From Amycolatopsis mediterranei (GTDB taxonomy: Bacteria; Actinomycetota; Actinomycetes; Mycobacteriales; Pseudonocardiaceae): a DNA stretch of 64,000 nt. Every line of letters begins with the position of its first letter. Positions within the stretch are counted from its first letter, which is position 1. Position numbers and translations under genes: made by a program. Positions 63,082 through 64,000 of the stretch are shown here, piece by piece. The notes under the pieces were generated by a model. That model saw only the letters and a program-made list of their open reading frames with translations, was not told where the DNA came from and searched no databases. The stretch covers positions 10,510,081 through 10,574,080 of the forward strand of contig NZ_CP100416.1 in NCBI RefSeq assembly GCF_026017845.1, written 5' to 3'.

Positions 63082-63726
63082 TCAGGCGCGGCCGAGGCTC
63101 GGCTCGGCGGTGGTGATCGTCACCTGGCCGAGCAGCCGCTCCAGGGCCGCCTCGACGTCTTCCTTCCAGGTGATCGCCGAACGCAGCTCGAGGCGCAGGC
63201 GCGGCCACTTCTGGTGCGGGCGGACCGTCTTGAAGCCCACGCTCTGCAGGAAGGCCGCCGGCAGCACGCAGCTGTGGCCGCCGTCGGGGTCTGCTTCGTC
63301 GGGACGAGCGTCACCGAACGCCTCGATGGCGCGAACGCCGCGCTTGGTCAGGTCCTTGGCGACCGCCTGGACGAGCATCCGGCCGAGACCACCGCCGCGG
63401 AACTCCGGGAGCACCTGGAACGCGGTCAGCAAAACGGCGTCGGCACTCGGCGGGGACGTCGGGAAGGCCAGCGCCCGCGGGACGGCGTTCGGCGGGGCGT
63501 ACAGCACGAACCCGACCGGCAGCGTGTCGCTGTAGACGATGCGGCCGCAGGAACCCCACTCGAGCAGCACGCTCGAGACCCAGGCTTCCTTCTCGACCTC
63601 GGTCGCGCCGAACTCCTCGGCCTGGTGCTTGAGGTGGGGGGCGAGCTCCCAGTACACGCACCGGCGACAGCTCTTCGGCAGGTGCTCCAGGTTGTCCAGT
63701 GTGACGCCCACGACGCGACGCGACAC
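63082..63726 (-). CDS. GNAT-family N-acetyltransferase
   Basis: The 214-residue protein shows a GNAT acetyl-CoA-binding loop, FQVLPEFRGGGLGRMLVQAV. An N-terminal part with two cysteines (LPKSCRRCVYWELAP) is typical of the actinobacterial origin-linked acetyltransferase (Rv3916c type by position). GTG 63726 is chosen because GGGAGG (63733-63738) lies six bases before it, so the longer frame upstream is not coding. The substrate is unknown. A plus-strand gene beginning at 63939 diverges from it. Confidence 0.87.
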   Translation of the reverse strand: MSRRVVGVTLDNLEHLPKSCRRCVYWELAPHLKHQAEEFGATEVEKEAWVSSVLLEWGSCGRIVYSDTLPVGFVLYAPPNAVPRALAFPTSPPSADAVLLTAFQVLPEFRGGGLGRMLVQAVAKDLTKRGVRAIEAFGDARPDEADPDGGHSCVLPAAFLQSVGFKTVRPHQKWPRLRLELRSAITWKEDVEAALERLLGQVTITTAEPSLGRA

Positions 63727-63732
63727 CCGCGA

Positions 63733-63738
63733 CCTCCC
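63733..63738 (-). promoter_or_regulatory. Start-deciding ribosome-binding site of the GNAT gene
   Basis: GGGAGG on the minus strand, six bases before GTG 63726, fixes the start 21 codons inside the longest frame. Confidence 0.7.
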
Positions 63739-63938
63739 TGACCTGCGCTCCCGACCGGCTGCCCGTTCGTCAAGCCGCGCAAGATCCACGGCACGAACAC
63801 GAGAGCCATGGTCGAGGATAGGCCGATGTGACGAGCACCGGAAGGCCAGGGGGTCCTGATGGGTGCCCGGTTACACTCGATGGGATCTACCAGCTCCCGC
63901 GGGAGTGACCGTGTCCGCCTAGCCCCGGGTGAACGTCG

Positions 63939-64000
63939 ATGACCGAGAACCGCCCCAGCAAGCCGCACAGTGGCCGGCAAAACCCCAGTGGCCGCCAGAA
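63939..64000 (+). CDS. 5' fragment of an unidentified gene
   Basis: Twenty codons are visible from ATG 63939 (start TENRPSKPHSGRQ) before the window ends, a polar and basic N-terminus. TACACT at about 63872 may be its -10, and a palindrome CTCCCGCGGGAG lies between. Which of the origin-linked genes it belongs to cannot be told from this piece; it is too short for family assignment. Confidence 0.4.
   Translation, partial: MTENRPSKPHSGRQNPSGRQ

Overview
The window is very GC-rich with strong third-position GC bias, so most long open frames on the opposite strand are shadows of real genes. The gene content points to a Pseudonocardiaceae actinobacterium, most likely Amycolatopsis or a close relative. 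The right-hand order (CCA tRNA nucleotidyltransferase, NUDIX hydrolase, DUF6049 protein, murJ, pseudokinase, sigM, anti-sigma factor, trxB, trxA, cwlM, GNAT) is the conserved actinobacterial block beside parB/parA and oriC. The window therefore sits close to the chromosomal origin. Many genes look leaderless, with a TANNNT -10 box six or seven bases before the start codon.

Layout. 1-4.6 kb: two exported proteins on the minus strand. The first is a long surface protein built of about 14 chaplin-like repeats and an LP-rich tail, and it runs off the left edge. 4.8-11.1 kb: an AI-2E-type permease, a MacS/NarL-type two-component pair, a lipoprotein, a DUF1707 protein and a DHA2-type MFS exporter. 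11.6-15.0 kb: PTS Enzyme I with a perfect DasR operator (dre) over its start, a ParB-like protein and a ribokinase. 15.2-22.1 kb: two divergent gene sets related to type VII secretion (T7SS) (YbaB, EspC-like, WXG, membrane protein; PPE-like, EspG, small protein, DUF3558 lipoprotein) without secretion machinery. 22.2-31 kb: a TetR regulator, an SDR, leuS with a leucine leader-peptide attenuator, a phytase-like esterase, an SdpI-like protein, YqgE and an MFS protein.

30.6-47.7 kb is the standout region: YbaB, WXG100, a 2364-residue polymorphic toxin, a probable immunity gene, and four large genes carrying TNT-like and ADP-ribosylglycohydrolase (ARH) domains. The toxin has a WXG/CpnT-like N-terminus, two ADP-ribosyltransferase (ART) domains, one degenerate and one apparently intact papain-fold glutamine-deamidase domain, and a C-terminal RelA/SpoT-like domain. 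The downstream ARH proteins (one with intact metal-binding motifs, two modules degenerate) are natural candidates to reverse ADP-ribosylation, and the genes read as one overlapping transcription unit.

47.7-51.3 kb: a minus-strand set of CCA-adding enzyme, orphan sensor kinase and methyltransferase. 51.4-62.9 kb: the envelope and redox block described above. 62.9-64 kb: a DnaA-box cluster, a GNAT gene and the start of one more gene. No tRNA, rRNA, CRISPR array, insertion sequence or phage gene was seen.
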